Shown here piece by piece: positions 1 through 7,449 of a DNA stretch of 64,000 bases. The stretch spans positions 1-64,000 of the forward strand of contig JAJPGT010000023.1 of NCBI GenBank assembly GCA_021325655.1. The letters run 5' to 3'. The notes under the pieces are model-generated. The model was not told the origin of the DNA and made no database searches. It worked only from the letters and a program-made list of their open reading frames with translations. This DNA comes from Pseudomonadota bacterium (GTDB taxonomy: Bacteria; Chloroflexota; UBA6077; JAJPGT01). The translations under genes were made by a program, and so were the position numbers. Numbering within the stretch: the stretch's first letter is position 1; the number at the start of each line of letters is the position of its first letter.

Positions 1-738
1 AGCTTCACCAATGCCGGGACGCTGATTCTCACCAATGGGGACGGCTGTGGCAACAACGCCACGCTGGTCGTCAGCAATGGGGGGACGCTGACCAACAGCG
101 GCGCCATTCAGAGCCTGCCGGCCAATGGCGGCCAGCGGACGCTGCAAGGCAACCTGACCAACACCGGCACCGTCACCATCAACCAGCCCACCGGTTACAG
201 TGGGACGTTGCTGAACCAGGGGACTATCACCCTCGCCGACGGCGTCGGTCTCACTGTGACCGGAACCTCGTCGGTGACCAACACGTCCACCGGGAAGATC
301 AACGCGTCGAGCAGTAGTGGCAGCGGCGATCTCTTCCTCGCCGGCGGAACGACATTCGTCGAGGCCGGCGGCACGACGCTCGGGGTGAACCCGGTCATCG
401 TCGACGACGCGACCCTGAGCTACACCGGCACTCGGGCCACCGGCCCGTCGCTGATCCGGGTGCGTGGAAGCAGCGCCTTGTCCGGCAACGTGCTGCCGAA
501 GCAGACCTTGCAGCTCGAGAGCACCTGCAGCGAGCATGCGGTCGTGACCGCGGCCGGCAGCTTCACCAATGCCGGGACGCTGATTCTGACCAATGGGGAC
601 GGCTGCGGTAACAACGCCACGTTGAATCTGAACGGGGGGACGTTAACGAACAACGGAACGGTCCAGACCCTGAGGGCCAGCGGGGGCCAACGGATCATCC
701 AGGGCAACGTCTCCAACGCCAGGGTCGTCAATCTGGGC
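1..738 (+). repeat. Direct repeat within surface protein gene, 558-bp period
   Basis: Bases 1-180 and 559-738 are close copies in the same reading frame, 558 bp (186 codons) apart. Identity is highest over the first 66 bases. After that the copies diverge: the first has about 18 extra codons after the TNTGTVT segment. Further copies may lie upstream of the window. Confidence 0.85.
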
Positions 739-1347
739 GACGGAATCACGCTTCAGGTTCAGGGCAACTACACCCAGGCGTCGACGGGGGTGCTCGCAAC
801 GAACATCACTCCCAGCGGCACCGGGGTGATATCGGTGAGCGGCAGCGCCACCCTGGCAGGCAACGCCCAGGTGATCCGCCCGAACTCCTTCGTCCCCAGC
901 GTGGGGACCTCCTTCGGGATCCTAAGCGCCGGGGCCGCGAGCGGAACCTTCGCCCAGGTGCTCAAAGCCGTCATCACGCCCAGTGCCGCAACCTACTTCC
1001 AGCCGAGATACTCGCCGACCGCCTTCAGCCTGGTGGTGGCGCAGGCCACCGCGACGGTGCCTGCCAGCGCCACGCGCGGCCAGACGATCTCCGTAAGCGG
1101 ATCGGGCTGGACGCCGAACGAGACGGTCACGGTGATCTTCCGCGACCACGCCGGGGTGCTGACGACGCTGGCACCGATCACGGTGGACAGCAGCGGGAGC
1201 TTCACCGCGAACGAGACGATCCCGGCCGGCGCGGCGCTCGGCCAGGGTGGGTTCCGCTTCACCAGCACGGTGACCGGGGTCGCGGTGACCAAACTGATCA
1301 CGATCACCACTGGCCCATCTGCCCCTGCCCACCATGGGGTGGGGTAA
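1..1347 (+). CDS. Repeat-rich extracellular/surface protein, 5' end outside window
   Basis: The frame is open from the first base, so the start lies upstream; 448 residues are visible. Residues 1-60 and 187-246 are near copies (each opens SFTNAGTLILTNGDG), showing modules of about 186 residues rich in Asn, Thr, Gly and Ser, the composition of beta-helical or autotransporter-like stalks. From about residue 346 a separate Ig-like beta-sandwich follows (TRGQTISVSGSGW...), and the protein ends after a short PSAPAHHGVG tail without a sorting signal or membrane anchor. A role as a secreted or cell-surface structural/adhesive protein is inference from composition; I recognise no catalytic motif. A GC-rich hairpin follows the stop. 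Confidence 0.8.
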   Translation, partial: SFTNAGTLILTNGDGCGNNATLVVSNGGTLTNSGAIQSLPANGGQRTLQGNLTNTGTVTINQPTGYSGTLLNQGTITLADGVGLTVTGTSSVTNTSTGKINASSSSGSGDLFLAGGTTFVEAGGTTLGVNPVIVDDATLSYTGTRATGPSLIRVRGSSALSGNVLPKQTLQLESTCSEHAVVTAAGSFTNAGTLILTNGDGCGNNATLNLNGGTLTNNGTVQTLRASGGQRIIQGNVSNARVVNLGDGITLQVQGNYTQASTGVLATNITPSGTGVISVSGSATLAGNAQVIRPNSFVPSVGTSFGILSAGAASGTFAQVLKAVITPSAATYFQPRYSPTAFSLVVAQATATVPASATRGQTISVSGSGWTPNETVTVIFRDHAGVLTTLAPITVDSSGSFTANETIPAGAALGQGGFRFTSTVTGVAVTKLITITTGPSAPAHHGVG

Positions 1348-1402
1348 GCAGGCGAAGCCAACCCGCACTCGGGCACAACTGACCGGTGCTTGAGTGGGTC
1401 CA

Positions 1403-1434
1403 GGGGCGGCCCGGCCACGCGGCCGGGCCGCCCC
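1403..1434 (+). terminator. Strong GC hairpin after surface protein gene
   Basis: A perfect 14-bp stem (GGGGCGGCCCGGCC and its complement) closes a 4-nt loop, 56 bp past the stop. No T-tract follows, so it is either a factor-assisted terminator or an mRNA end stabiliser. Confidence 0.6.
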
Positions 1435-1558
1435 GCTGTGCCTGTGGGGACGCTTCACCCAGGGCAACGCCTCGTGGAGGGGCTTGAGGCAGCTTCCATC
1501 CCGATCAGCTCCGCCCGTTTACGCCACTACCAGGACTGCGCGAGGGCTCGCGCCGGAC

Positions 1559-1600
1559 TTGACAGCCGCCACCCCATGAGTTATTAGTTAGGAGTCCTAA
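1559..1600 (+). promoter_or_regulatory. Promoter and MarR-type operator of the marR-protoglobin pair
   Basis: TTGACA (1559-1564), 17 bp, then TATTAG (1582-1587) forms a good sigma70-like promoter. Directly after the -10 lies the perfect inverted repeat TTAGGA-G-TCCTAA (1588-1600), covering the expected transcription start and 18 bp ahead of the GTG of the regulator. The placement is that of an autorepression operator for the MarR protein encoded downstream. Confidence 0.65.
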
Positions 1601-1617
1601 GTACCTTGAGGTAGGGC

Positions 1618-2277
1618 GTGGCGGAGCCGTTTGCCGCTGACTCGGCGGGGCGCCAGGTGATGACTGGCCTGGCCAAGCTCGGCATCGCCCTCAAGAGCCG
1701 TGCCTGGCAGGAGGCCGGCGCGCAGGGGCTGACGCCCACTCAGGGGCAGCTCCTGGCGCTGCTGCGGCTGCGCCGGCGGCGGGTCTCCGACCTGGCCGAG
1801 GAGCTGGGGATCACCGCTGCCACCGCCAGCGACGCCATCGGGGCGCTGGTTGCCAAGGGGCTGGTGGCGAAAGTCCGCTCGCCCCAGGATGGCCGGTCGC
1901 ACCTGGTGGAGCTCACCCCGGCCGGCGTCCGCGAGGCCGATCGCGTGGCCGGCTGGCCGGACTTCCTGCTCGACGCAGTGGACGTGCTGTCGCCGGCCGA
2001 GCAGGCGGCGCTGCTGCGCGCGCTGCTGAAGATGATCCGCGTGCTTCAGGAGCGGCGGCAGATCCCGGTCGCCCGCATGTGCGTGAGCTGCCGCTTCTTC
2101 CGTCCCAACGTCCACCCCGATCCTGAGCGTCCCCACCACTGCACCTTCGTCGATGCTCCGTTTGGCGACCGGCAGCTCCGGCTGGAATGTCCGGACCAGG
2201 AGCCGGCCCCAGTCGAGCAGGCGGAGCGCCTCTGGGCCGCGTTCGCGGGCAGCGCAGCGCTGCTCGAGGTCCACTGA
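1618..2277 (+). CDS. MarR-family regulator with C-terminal four-cysteine motif
   Basis: A 219-residue winged-helix regulator starting with GTG. The MarR helix-turn-helix is at about residues 45-95 (VSDLAEELGITAATASDAIG, then the wing VRSPQDGRSHLVELT). Unlike classical MarR proteins it carries Cys155, Cys158, Cys175 and Cys191 (CVSC...HHC...LEC) in a C-terminal extension, which could bind zinc or an Fe-S cluster. The protoglobin gene follows after 31 bp, so the pair is likely one operon and the regulator may sense NO, O2 or redox state; that role is inference. A palindromic operator lies just upstream. Confidence 0.85.
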   Translation: MAEPFAADSAGRQVMTGLAKLGIALKSRAWQEAGAQGLTPTQGQLLALLRLRRRRVSDLAEELGITAATASDAIGALVAKGLVAKVRSPQDGRSHLVELTPAGVREADRVAGWPDFLLDAVDVLSPAEQAALLRALLKMIRVLQERRQIPVARMCVSCRFFRPNVHPDPERPHHCTFVDAPFGDRQLRLECPDQEPAPVEQAERLWAAFAGSAALLEVH

Positions 2278-2308
2278 ACTGGCTACAGCATCTGTGAGGA
2301 GGAGAGTG

Positions 2309-2902
2309 ATGCCCCAGACCTCGATCCCCGGCTACACCTACGGCACTGCCGCCGTGGCGCGTTCCCCGCTGACCCTGGACGATCTGGAGCTGCTGAAGCG
2401 AACGCTCCTGTTCGGCGAGCAGGACGTCCAGGCGCTACGGCTGTCCCGCGAGGTCCTGGCAGACCAGGTGGAACAGATCCTCGACGTCTGGTACGGCTTC
2501 GTCGGGGCGAACCCGCACCTGCTGGCGGCCTTCACCGACCCGGCCAGCGGCCAGCCGCTCGCCGACTACCTGGCCGCCGTCCGCAAGCGCTTCGGCCAGT
2601 GGATTCTGGACACCGCCGCGGCGCACTACGACCAGACCTGGCTGGACTACCAGTACGAGATCGGGCTGCGCCACGCGCGAGCCAAGAAGAACGCTACAGA
2701 CGGCGTCCACTCCACCGAGGTCGTGCCCTTCCGCTACCTGCTCCCGCTGGCCTACCCGATCGTCACTACGCTCAAACCGTTCCTGGCGAGCAAGGGGCAC
2801 AGTGCCGAGGAGGTGGAGCAGATGGAGCAGGCCTGGCTGAAGTCCGTGCTGCTACAGGTGACCCTCTGGAGCCAGCCGTACGTGAAGGACGGCGAGTTCT
2901 GA
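2309..2902 (+). CDS. Protoglobin (single-domain haem protein)
   Basis: A 197-residue protein of the protoglobin family, the haem domain related to globin-coupled sensors. ATG 2309 is chosen because GAGGAGGAG lies just before it. Visible hallmarks: WYGF at 61-64 (the Trp/Tyr of the distal pocket in archaeal protoglobin), KRF near residue 95 and the probable proximal haem ligand His122 in EIGLRHARAKKN. There is no output domain. Protoglobins bind O2, CO and NO; here the gene follows the Cys-rich MarR regulator by 31 bp, suggesting gas or redox defence. It converges on cbtA with only 12 bp between stops. Confidence 0.9.
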   Translation: MPQTSIPGYTYGTAAVARSPLTLDDLELLKRTLLFGEQDVQALRLSREVLADQVEQILDVWYGFVGANPHLLAAFTDPASGQPLADYLAAVRKRFGQWILDTAAAHYDQTWLDYQYEIGLRHARAKKNATDGVHSTEVVPFRYLLPLAYPIVTTLKPFLASKGHSAEEVEQMEQAWLKSVLLQVTLWSQPYVKDGEF

Positions 2903-2914
2903 GCCCGGTCGGAG

Positions 2915-3688
2915 CTAGGAGCGCTCGGCGCCGGGGACGGCTGGCTGCTGGACGGCGCGGGGCGCGGCCGGCCGGGCGCTCCAGCGCTGCACCAGCAGCC
3001 CGAACGCGGCGGCGAACACCGCCCAGAAGCAGACCAGGCCCAGCGCCGCGCGCAGGCGGAAGCCGAGCAGCAGGTCCGCCGGGACCGGGGTGGGGTCGGG
3101 GTTGCTGGGGAGCAGGGCCAGCAGCGCCAGGCAGAACAGCCCGTAGGCGCCGAGGGCGGCCGGTCCGGGGTGCTGCGCGGCCCAGGTGCGCGCCGGCCGG
3201 CGGTGCAGCCAGTGCCAGAGCAGCAGCGCGCCGGCGCCGCCGAGCGCGCCGAGCGCCATCAGCCCGAAGTACAGCACCTGGCGCAGCTCCAGCGTCGCCG
3301 GCTCGCCCACCCCGGGCGGGTTGGCGGGGTACTTCAGGAACGGCAGCAGCGCCACCGCCCAGCCGGCTCCGCCCACCAGCAGCGCCGCCCGGGCGCCACG
3401 CCCACGGCCGGGCAGCGCCTCCTGCGCCAGCGAGAACACTCCCCCAAGCGCCAGCGCCCAGGTGAGCCCATACAGGGCGAGCTGGACCCCCAGCCCGATC
3501 CGCTGCATGTCGCGGCTGACCGGGGCCGGCTCCATCTCCGCCGGTTGGCGCAGCGCCTCGAGCTGGATCGCCTGGTCGATCAACGGCTCGCTCACCAGCT
3601 CGTGCCAGGCAGTCGCCAGCAGCGCCGCCAGCAGCGCCGCCAGGATGGCGGCCTTCAGCGCCGCGCCCAGGCTCAGCGGGGCAGACAC
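2915..3688 (-). CDS. cbtA: Cobalt transporter subunit CbtA (predicted)
   Basis: A 257-residue integral membrane protein with an N-terminal helix (LGAALKAAILAALLAALLAT), the WHELVSEPLIDQAIQLE segment typical of CbtA, then about five further hydrophobic helices. CbtA with CbtB is a predicted cobalt uptake system in cobalamin-producing bacteria; evidence for the family is genomic context rather than biochemistry. The likely GTG start at 3688 lies 4 bp beyond the cbtB stop, so the genes are translationally coupled. The reading frame could extend upstream into cbtB, but that part has no family resemblance. Confidence 0.85.
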   Translation of the reverse strand: MSAPLSLGAALKAAILAALLAALLATAWHELVSEPLIDQAIQLEALRQPAEMEPAPVSRDMQRIGLGVQLALYGLTWALALGGVFSLAQEALPGRGRGARAALLVGGAGWAVALLPFLKYPANPPGVGEPATLELRQVLYFGLMALGALGGAGALLLWHWLHRRPARTWAAQHPGPAALGAYGLFCLALLALLPSNPDPTPVPADLLLGFRLRAALGLVCFWAVFAAAFGLLVQRWSARPAAPRAVQQPAVPGAERS

Positions 3689-3692
3689 GGGG

Positions 3693-3899
3693 CTAGTGGC
3701 AGGGGACGCCGAGCACGTGGCGTCCGTCGTGCAGGAACTCGTGGACCAGGCTCTGGCTGAGCGCCAGCTTTTCCTGCAGCAGCGGGAGCGCGAGCCCCTG
3801 GTCAATCGCCAGCAGGTAGAGCCCGAGCGCCACCAGCGCGGCGACGCCGAGCAGTCCACGGGTTCGAGCTGTCTGGGGAGCGAGCACCTGTGCCAGCAT
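3693..3899 (-). CDS. cbtB: Cobalt transporter subunit CbtB (predicted)
   Basis: A 68-residue protein with one transmembrane helix (GLLGVAALVALGLYLLAI) and a C-terminal His-rich tail (HEFLHDGRHVLGVPCH), the CbtB signature thought to hold the metal. ATG 3899 is chosen because a GAGGAGAG ribosome site precedes it. It is the first gene of a cbtB-cbtA operon. The family is often controlled by a cobalamin riboswitch, but I cannot make out a convincing one in the leader. Confidence 0.85.
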   Translation of the reverse strand: MLAQVLAPQTARTRGLLGVAALVALGLYLLAIDQGLALPLLQEKLALSQSLVHEFLHDGRHVLGVPCH

Positions 3900-3956
3900 C
3901 AGAGCTCTCCTCGCATTCGGGGGAGGCGGGTCCGCCCTGTCCCCGGTCGTGCCGCG

Positions 3957-3986
3957 AGTGTACCAGCGCTGGCGTCTGGCCGTCAA
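3957..3986 (-). promoter_or_regulatory. Candidate promoter of cbtBA
   Basis: On the minus strand TTGACG (3986-3981), 18 bp, then TACACT (3962-3957) gives a start of transcription around 50 bases before cbtB. The leader contains a short GGCGGA/TCCGCC hairpin. Confidence 0.45.
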
Positions 3987-4071
3987 CGCGCCGCACCCGC
4001 CACTGGCCGCGCACGCGGCCAGCGCGCCAGAATGCTGCGATGGAGCCAGACCGATACCGGGGCAAGGTAGG

Positions 4072-4605
4072 ATGACGCGGCGCAGGGTGGTGGATCCGGG
4101 GCGCCCGGACTACTGTGGCAAGTGCGCCGCCCGCATGCAGGAGCAGGAGCGGGGCGGCACCGTCCGCCCGGTCTGCCCGCGCTGCGGCTGGGTGTACTAT
4201 GCCCGCAACGCGACCGGCGCGGCCCTGCTGCTGGAACGCGACGGGCGCATCCTGCTTGCCCGCCGCGCCCACCAGCCGTACAAGGACTGGTGGGCGATCC
4301 CCGCCGGGTTCGTCGAGTATGGTGACAGCGCCGAGGAGACCGTGCTCCGCGAGGCGGAGGAGGAGATCGGCATTCCGGTCCGCATCGTCGGCCTGTTCGG
4401 CGTCTGGTTTGGGGCGGACGACCCGCGCGACGTGGCGCATCTGGTCGTTTACCGCGTGGAGGGTGAGGGGGAGCCACGGCCCGGCGACGACGTGGCGGAG
4501 GTGCGCTTCTTCGGGCGGGACGAGCTGCCCGAGCGGATCGCCTTCGAGGCGCAGCGCCAGGCGATCCGCGAGTGGGCGCGGCGGGGCGGCGGGGTGGTCG
4601 ACTGA
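4072..4605 (+). CDS. Nudix hydrolase with N-terminal zinc ribbon
   Basis: A 177-residue protein. Residues 15-18 (CGKC) and 35-38 (CPRC) make a zinc ribbon, followed by a Nudix domain whose box GFVEYGDSAEETVLREAEEEIG carries the REAEEE metal-binding core (broken here only by the usual spacing). This architecture is shared with NADH pyrophosphatase-like and ADP-ribose pyrophosphatase-like enzymes, but the exact nucleotide substrate is not clear. ATG 4072 follows AAGGTAGG. Its stop codon is embedded in the palindrome shared with the convergent pterin synthase gene. Confidence 0.9.
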   Translation: MTRRRVVDPGRPDYCGKCAARMQEQERGGTVRPVCPRCGWVYYARNATGAALLLERDGRILLARRAHQPYKDWWAIPAGFVEYGDSAEETVLREAEEEIGIPVRIVGLFGVWFGADDPRDVAHLVVYRVEGEGEPRPGDDVAEVRFFGRDELPERIAFEAQRQAIREWARRGGGVVD

Positions 4606-4622
4606 CCGCGCGCGGTCAGTCG
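4599..4622. terminator. Perfect palindrome holding both convergent stop codons
   Basis: A 24-bp perfect palindrome (half-site CGACTGACCGCG) spans 4599-4622. The TGA of the Nudix gene (4603-4605) and the TGA of the pterin synthase (4618-4616) sit symmetrically in its two arms, so one hairpin can end transcripts from both sides. Confidence 0.6.
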
Positions 4623-5032
4623 GCGCTCACCTCGGCGAAGTTGTTCTCCGTCTCCCAGAGCCGGAGTCGGGCCAGATGGGCGCGTGGGCGCAGGGCCGGC
4701 TCCAGCCGCTGCCAGAACGCCAGCGCCAGGTTCTCCGCGGTCGGGTTCACCCCGGCCAGGAAGTCGACGTCTTCGTTGAGGTTCCGATGGTCGATCTCGG
4801 CGAGCAGGCGGCTTTCGACCACATCCTTGAGCCACTTCAGGTCGACGATCATCCCGCTGGCCGGGTCCAGTTCGCCGCTGACGTGGACCTCCAGCACGTA
4901 GTTGTGCCCGTGGCCGCGCGGGTTGGCGCACTTGCCGAACAATCGCTCGTTCTCCGCGCGGGACAGCGCCGGGTCGTACAGCCGGTGCGCGGCGCTAAAC
5001 GTCATCCGGCGGGCAATCGTCAGTCTGGGCAC
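4616..5032 (-). CDS. 6-pyruvoyl-tetrahydropterin synthase / 6-carboxytetrahydropterin synthase family
   Basis: A 138-residue protein from GTG 5032. Zinc ligands are seen in FSAAHRL and in GHGHNY; the catalytic cysteine is in KCANPRGHGHNY, and DHRNLNEDV supplies the charge relay region. The KC-N-P-GHGHNY arrangement and the GELDPASGMIVDLKWLK stretch resemble animal-type PTPS more than E. coli QueD, so either queuosine precursor or tetrahydropterin synthesis is possible. No other queuosine or biopterin genes are in the window. The upstream 148 bp separates it from the divergent glycosyltransferase. Confidence 0.88.
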   Translation of the reverse strand: MPRLTIARRMTFSAAHRLYDPALSRAENERLFGKCANPRGHGHNYVLEVHVSGELDPASGMIVDLKWLKDVVESRLLAEIDHRNLNEDVDFLAGVNPTAENLALAFWQRLEPALRPRAHLARLRLWETENNFAEVSAD

Positions 5033-5180
5033 GGCTCCCGTTCCGATCCCCCGCCTCGTCCCCGAGCCCCGGGCTCGAGCGGGCGGGCGGGCCTGGCGCG
5101 CGCTGGAGGCGCCTTCCGCTGCGGATGGTAACGCAAAGCAGGGGCCACATGGCTGATCAGCCGCTCGCACGGGGCGGGCG

Positions 5181-6263
5181 ATGAGGCTCGCCTTTGTCAC
5201 CGCGACGCCGCTCAGTGTGCGCGGCGGTAGCGGGACGTTCGTCGGGCTGTCGGTGCTTGCCCGGGCGCTGGAGCGGCAGGGGCACGCGGTGCACTGGGTG
5301 GCGCCGCCCGCAGCGTCGCGGCTGCCGTTCACGCTAGCCCGCTTCCAGTTCGCGGTGCAGGCGCGGGCCTGGCTGGCGGCACTGCGGCCGCAGCCGGATG
5401 TGGTCGTCGGCGTCGACATGGACGGCGTGCTCTGTGCTCCGCCCCCCGGCGCCCCCTACGTGGTCTCGGTGAAGGGGATCATCGCCGAGGAGCTGAAATT
5501 CGAGCGTGGGGCGGTGCGGCTGTCACTCTGGCTCCAGTCGCTGGCCGAGCGGGTAAACGTCCACCGTGGCGAGCGGGTGCTCTCCACCAGCCGCTACGCG
5601 CTGGAGCGGCTGCGGATCGACTACGGTGTCCCCCCCCAGCGGCTGCGCCTAGTGCCGGAGCCGATCGATCTGGCGGCCTGGCAGGCGGCGCTGCAGGCCG
5701 CCCCGGCGCCCGCGCCGTCGCCGCCGGGGCGGCTGCGCCTGCTGTGCGTCGCCCACCTGTACCCGCGCAAGAGCCTTGGGACGCTGATCGACGCCCTGGC
5801 CCGGCTCGGCCCGACGGTGCAAGCGCGGGTGGTGGGGATCGGCCCCTGCCTGGAGCGGTGGCAGCGGCAGGCGCAGGCGCGGGGGGTGGCGGAGCAGGTT
5901 CGGTTCCTGGGGCACGTCTCGTTCAGACAGCTTGCCGCCGAGTACCGCGGCTGCGACGTGTTCTGCCTGCCCAGCCGCCAGGAGGGGTTTGGGATCGTCT
6001 TCCTGGAGGCGATGGCGGTCGGCAAGCCGGTGGTCGCCTGCGCCGCGGCGGCGGTGCCCGAGGTGGTGCCGGATGGCCGCGCCGGGCTGCTGGCGCGGCC
6101 GGGCGACAGCGCAGCGCTGGCGGCGGCGCTGGCCCGGTTGCGCGACGACCCGGCACTGCGGGAGCGGCTCGGCGCGGGGGGACGGGAGCAGGTGCAGCGC
6201 TATCGGGCGGAGCTGGTCGCCCAGCGCTTCCTGGAGGCGCTGGCCGGGCTCGGAGCATGGTAG
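5181..6263 (+). CDS. Glycosyltransferase family 4
   Basis: A 360-residue GT-B fold enzyme. The N-terminal Rossmann half begins MRLAFVTATPLSVRGGSGTFVG, with the glycine-rich acceptor-side loop; the C-terminal half has the GT4 donor-site pattern RQEGFGIVFLEAMAVGKPVVA (E-X7-E, about residues 275-295). Such enzymes transfer a hexose from a nucleotide sugar to lipid, glycan or a small acceptor at the cytoplasmic face of the membrane. The acceptor cannot be told; no glycan cluster surrounds it. It stands alone between a divergent pterin synthase and a dehydrogenase subunit gene 64 bp downstream. Confidence 0.9.
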   Translation: MRLAFVTATPLSVRGGSGTFVGLSVLARALERQGHAVHWVAPPAASRLPFTLARFQFAVQARAWLAALRPQPDVVVGVDMDGVLCAPPPGAPYVVSVKGIIAEELKFERGAVRLSLWLQSLAERVNVHRGERVLSTSRYALERLRIDYGVPPQRLRLVPEPIDLAAWQAALQAAPAPAPSPPGRLRLLCVAHLYPRKSLGTLIDALARLGPTVQARVVGIGPCLERWQRQAQARGVAEQVRFLGHVSFRQLAAEYRGCDVFCLPSRQEGFGIVFLEAMAVGKPVVACAAAAVPEVVPDGRAGLLARPGDSAALAAALARLRDDPALRERLGAGGREQVQRYRAELVAQRFLEALAGLGAW

Positions 6264-6327
6264 GCTGCGGTCCAGACACCAGAGCGCTCAGCCAGGCTCA
6301 CCCTGGCGTTATCCGGAGGTTGTGCCG

Positions 6328-7317
6328 ATGTCCACCTCGGTCCTGGGCCAGCCGCTCACCCCCTCGGTCGAACAGCAGCGGGCGCTGCTGCGCCTGATGC
6401 TGCTGGCTCGGGCGTTGGACGAGCGGATCTGGATGCTGGCGCAGCAGGGGCGGGTGGCGATCACCGGCCCGTGCCAGGGGCAGGAGGCGGCGCAGGTGGC
6501 GAGCGTCCTGGCGCTCCGGCCAGGGCTGGACCTGTTCTTCCCCTACTATCGGGACGTCGGGATGGCGCTGGCCATCGGCTTCACCCCGCTGGACATCCTG
6601 CTCGGCGCGCTCGAGAAGGCGTCGGATCCCTGCTCGGGGGCGCGCCAGATGCCCTACCACTACACCTCGGCACTGCTGCGGGTACCCACCCCTTCGACCT
6701 CGGTCGCCACCCAGATCCCCCATGCCGTGGGCGCGGCGCTGGCAGCCAAGATGCGCGGCGAGCCCGCGCTCGCGTTCGTCTCGTTCGGCGACGGCGCCAC
6801 CAGCAAGGCCGACTTCCACGAGGGGCTCAACTTCGCCGGCATTCACCGCCTGCCAGTGATCTTCTTCTGCGAGAACAATGGCTACGCGATCTCGGTGCCG
6901 GCCCGACTCCAGGTGGCGGGCGGGATCGCCGAGCGCGCCGCCGGCTACGGCCTGCCCGGCGAGCGGGTGGACGGGATGGACCCGCTGGCAGTGTACGACG
7001 CCGTAGCCCGCGCCGCCGCCCGCGCGCGGCAGGGAGAGGGCCCCACGCTGATCGAGGCCCGGGTGTATCGCTTCCTGCCGCACACCAACGCCGACGACGA
7101 TCGCCGCTACCGGACGGCCGAGGAAGTCGCCCACTGGCGGAGCCGCGACCCGATCCCGCGCTTCGCCGCCCGGCTGGTCGAGCAGGGTGTGCTGGACGCG
7201 GCCGCGGTAGAGGTGCTGGCGCGTGAGGCGCGCCAGGCGGTAGAGGCAGCGCTGCGCCAGGCCGAAGCCGCGCCCGATCCCAACCCGGCCACTGCCCGCC
7301 GGCATGTCTACGGCTGA
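6328..7317 (+). CDS. Thiamine-dependent dehydrogenase E1 component, alpha subunit
   Basis: A 329-residue protein of the pyruvate / branched-chain 2-oxoacid / acetoin dehydrogenase E1-alpha family. The thiamine diphosphate motif runs from GDGATSKADFHEG (about residue 155) to ENNGYAIS. The phosphorylation-loop-like region is YRFLPHTNADDDRRYR. ATG 6328 is preceded by GGAGG at a usual distance. E1-alpha normally sits directly before its beta subunit; here the next gene is a sugar transporter ATPase with its own promoter, so the beta and E2 partners must be encoded elsewhere. Substrate (pyruvate or branched-chain oxoacid) is unresolved. Confidence 0.9.
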   Translation: MSTSVLGQPLTPSVEQQRALLRLMLLARALDERIWMLAQQGRVAITGPCQGQEAAQVASVLALRPGLDLFFPYYRDVGMALAIGFTPLDILLGALEKASDPCSGARQMPYHYTSALLRVPTPSTSVATQIPHAVGAALAAKMRGEPALAFVSFGDGATSKADFHEGLNFAGIHRLPVIFFCENNGYAISVPARLQVAGGIAERAAGYGLPGERVDGMDPLAVYDAVARAAARARQGEGPTLIEARVYRFLPHTNADDDRRYRTAEEVAHWRSRDPIPRFAARLVEQGVLDAAAVEVLAREARQAVEAALRQAEAAPDPNPATARRHVYG

Positions 7318-7360
7318 GCGGCGTGTTCGCCCCCGCTACCTGCTACCCGGGTCCGGAGAC

Positions 7361-7389
7361 TTGACCACCGGGCGAGGGACCCCTATGCT
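7361..7389 (+). promoter_or_regulatory. Promoter of first sugar ABC operon
   Basis: TTGACC (7361-7366), 17 bp, TATGCT (7384-7389). It lies 61 bp ahead of the GTG of the ATPase gene and separates this operon from the dehydrogenase subunit gene. Confidence 0.55.
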
Positions 7390-7449
7390 GTGCCCCGCCC
7401 GACGTGGACATTGCGCGCTGGATCCCCAGCACCCGGATGGGAGATTGCC

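Noticed and set aside
3990-4070. GCCACTG and AGCCAG-like elements suggesting a cobalamin riboswitch on the plus strand
   Set aside because: The other conserved boxes are not visible and the downstream gene is a Nudix hydrolase, while the cobalt genes are on the opposite strand.
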